From Anaerohalosphaeraceae bacterium (GTDB lineage Bacteria > Planctomycetota > Phycisphaerae > Sedimentisphaerales > Anaerohalosphaeraceae): a DNA stretch of 14,036 nt. The stretch spans positions 1 through 14,036 of the forward strand of contig DAOVIC010000026.1 of assembly GCA_030671565.1 (NCBI GenBank). Reading direction: 5' to 3'. Position 1 is the stretch's first letter. Each line of letters opens with the position of its first letter. Shown in pieces: positions 13,634 to 14,036 of this stretch. The notes beneath the pieces were generated by a model. The model was not told the DNA's origin. It saw only the letters and a list, made by a program, of their open reading frames with translations, and ran no database searches. The position numbers and the translations under genes are program-made.

Positions 13634-13661
13634 ACTATAATAATAAAGTCTGCATAAACAA
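13634..13661 (-). promoter_or_regulatory. Weak candidate promoter for the HsdR-N-like gene
   Basis: On the minus strand TTGTTT (13661-13656), 16-nt spacer, TATAGT (13639-13634). Transcription would begin just before the ribosome-binding site at 13622-13617. The match is partial. Confidence 0.35.
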
Positions 13662-13875
13662 TAAACCTACCTATACCATATTCCAACTGGACTAATATGA
13701 CATCACGAATGATTCTGTACGGCTGTACTTGCCGTAGTAAAAATTTTGTTCCATTCTCCGGTGTTGTGGAGGTAATTATAGTATTTTTTGGTTCTGGTGC
13801 AAGTTTAAAGCGGATAATGTTTTTCGAAGGTGTATTGTTTTTGTGTTTTTGGGGCGTTAGGGGGGGTGTTGTGTC

Positions 13876-13930
13876 AAATCCGAAATCCGAATATCTAAAT
13901 CCGAAACAATCTCAAATGTTCAAAATCCGA
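13876..13930 (+). repeat. Degenerate AAATCCGA repeat cluster
   Basis: AAATCCGA occurs four times (13876-13883, 13883-13890, 13897-13904, 13923-13930) within AT-rich sequence that continues to about 13960. Similar AATCCGAA-rich stretches are, from memory, common dispersed intergenic elements in planctomycete genomes. Apart from this cluster I see no gene, RNA or mobile element between 13662 and the right edge. The open frame at 13697-14005 translates the repeat. Confidence 0.6.
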
Positions 13931-14036
13931 ATTTTCAAAACAAAACCGCCTGTTTCGACGCCTGCCGTTGTTTTGAAATTTGTGCTTCTGCTTTGTTTGC
14001 GGTAGTGTGGGATGACAGCGAAATTGTTGTGTCTGG

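Noticed and set aside
13697..14005. 102-codon plus-strand ORF at the right edge
   Set aside because: It translates the AAATCCGA repeat and flanking T/G-rich sequence and has no ribosome-binding site.

Overview
The window looks like a chromosomal segment of an uncultured, probably anaerobic planctomycete of the Phycisphaerae/Sedimentisphaerales type. This is inferred from a secreted repeat protein with a PEP-CTERM sorting tail, a protein resembling the planctomycete HYExAFE family, a secreted TPR protein of a kind common in that class, tRNA genes without encoded CCA, and degenerate dispersed repeats between genes. No phage, transposase, CRISPR or rRNA is visible.

Layout, left to right. A secreted TPR protein (minus strand) runs off the left edge. 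A near-consensus promoter then drives a YkgJ-type cysteine-cluster protein, followed by hisS. A second near-consensus promoter drives a small lipoprotein. Convergent to it is a minus-strand pair: a newly noticed 53-residue single-pass membrane ORF whose stop overlaps the GTG start of a large APC-type permease carrying two universal-stress-protein domains. A 114-bp divergent intergenic region separates this pair from a plus-strand gene for a putative PD-(D/E)XK protein (HYExAFE-like). Next comes a compact housekeeping cluster: bioB, rsmD and a CCA-adding enzyme/poly(A) polymerase homologue, with a 2-nt gap and then an 11-nt overlap. The cluster ends at a bidirectional terminator shared with two minus-strand tRNA genes, Ala(GGC) and Cys(GCA). 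Neither tRNA gene encodes CCA, so both depend on a CCA-adding activity such as the neighbouring gene may supply.

The right third is accessory in character. About 900 bp without a convincing gene holds several hairpins and leads to a 398-residue secreted protein with eight in-frame 69-bp repeats and a PEP-CTERM tail. A short dispersed repeat (conserved 5' arm plus small hairpin) occurs once upstream and twice downstream of it. Two minus-strand genes follow: a DUF2784-like membrane protein and an orphan HsdR-N-type PD-(D/E)XK protein. The right edge holds a degenerate dispersed repeat built on AAATCCGA.

The most interesting items are the small membrane ORF coupled to the permease-USP gene, the repeat protein whose array is bracketed by a duplicated module, the three-copy repeat family, the apparent loss of one auxiliary-cluster cysteine in BioB, and a hairpin that would hide the bioB ribosome-binding site. 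Nothing here proves a new defence or signalling system.
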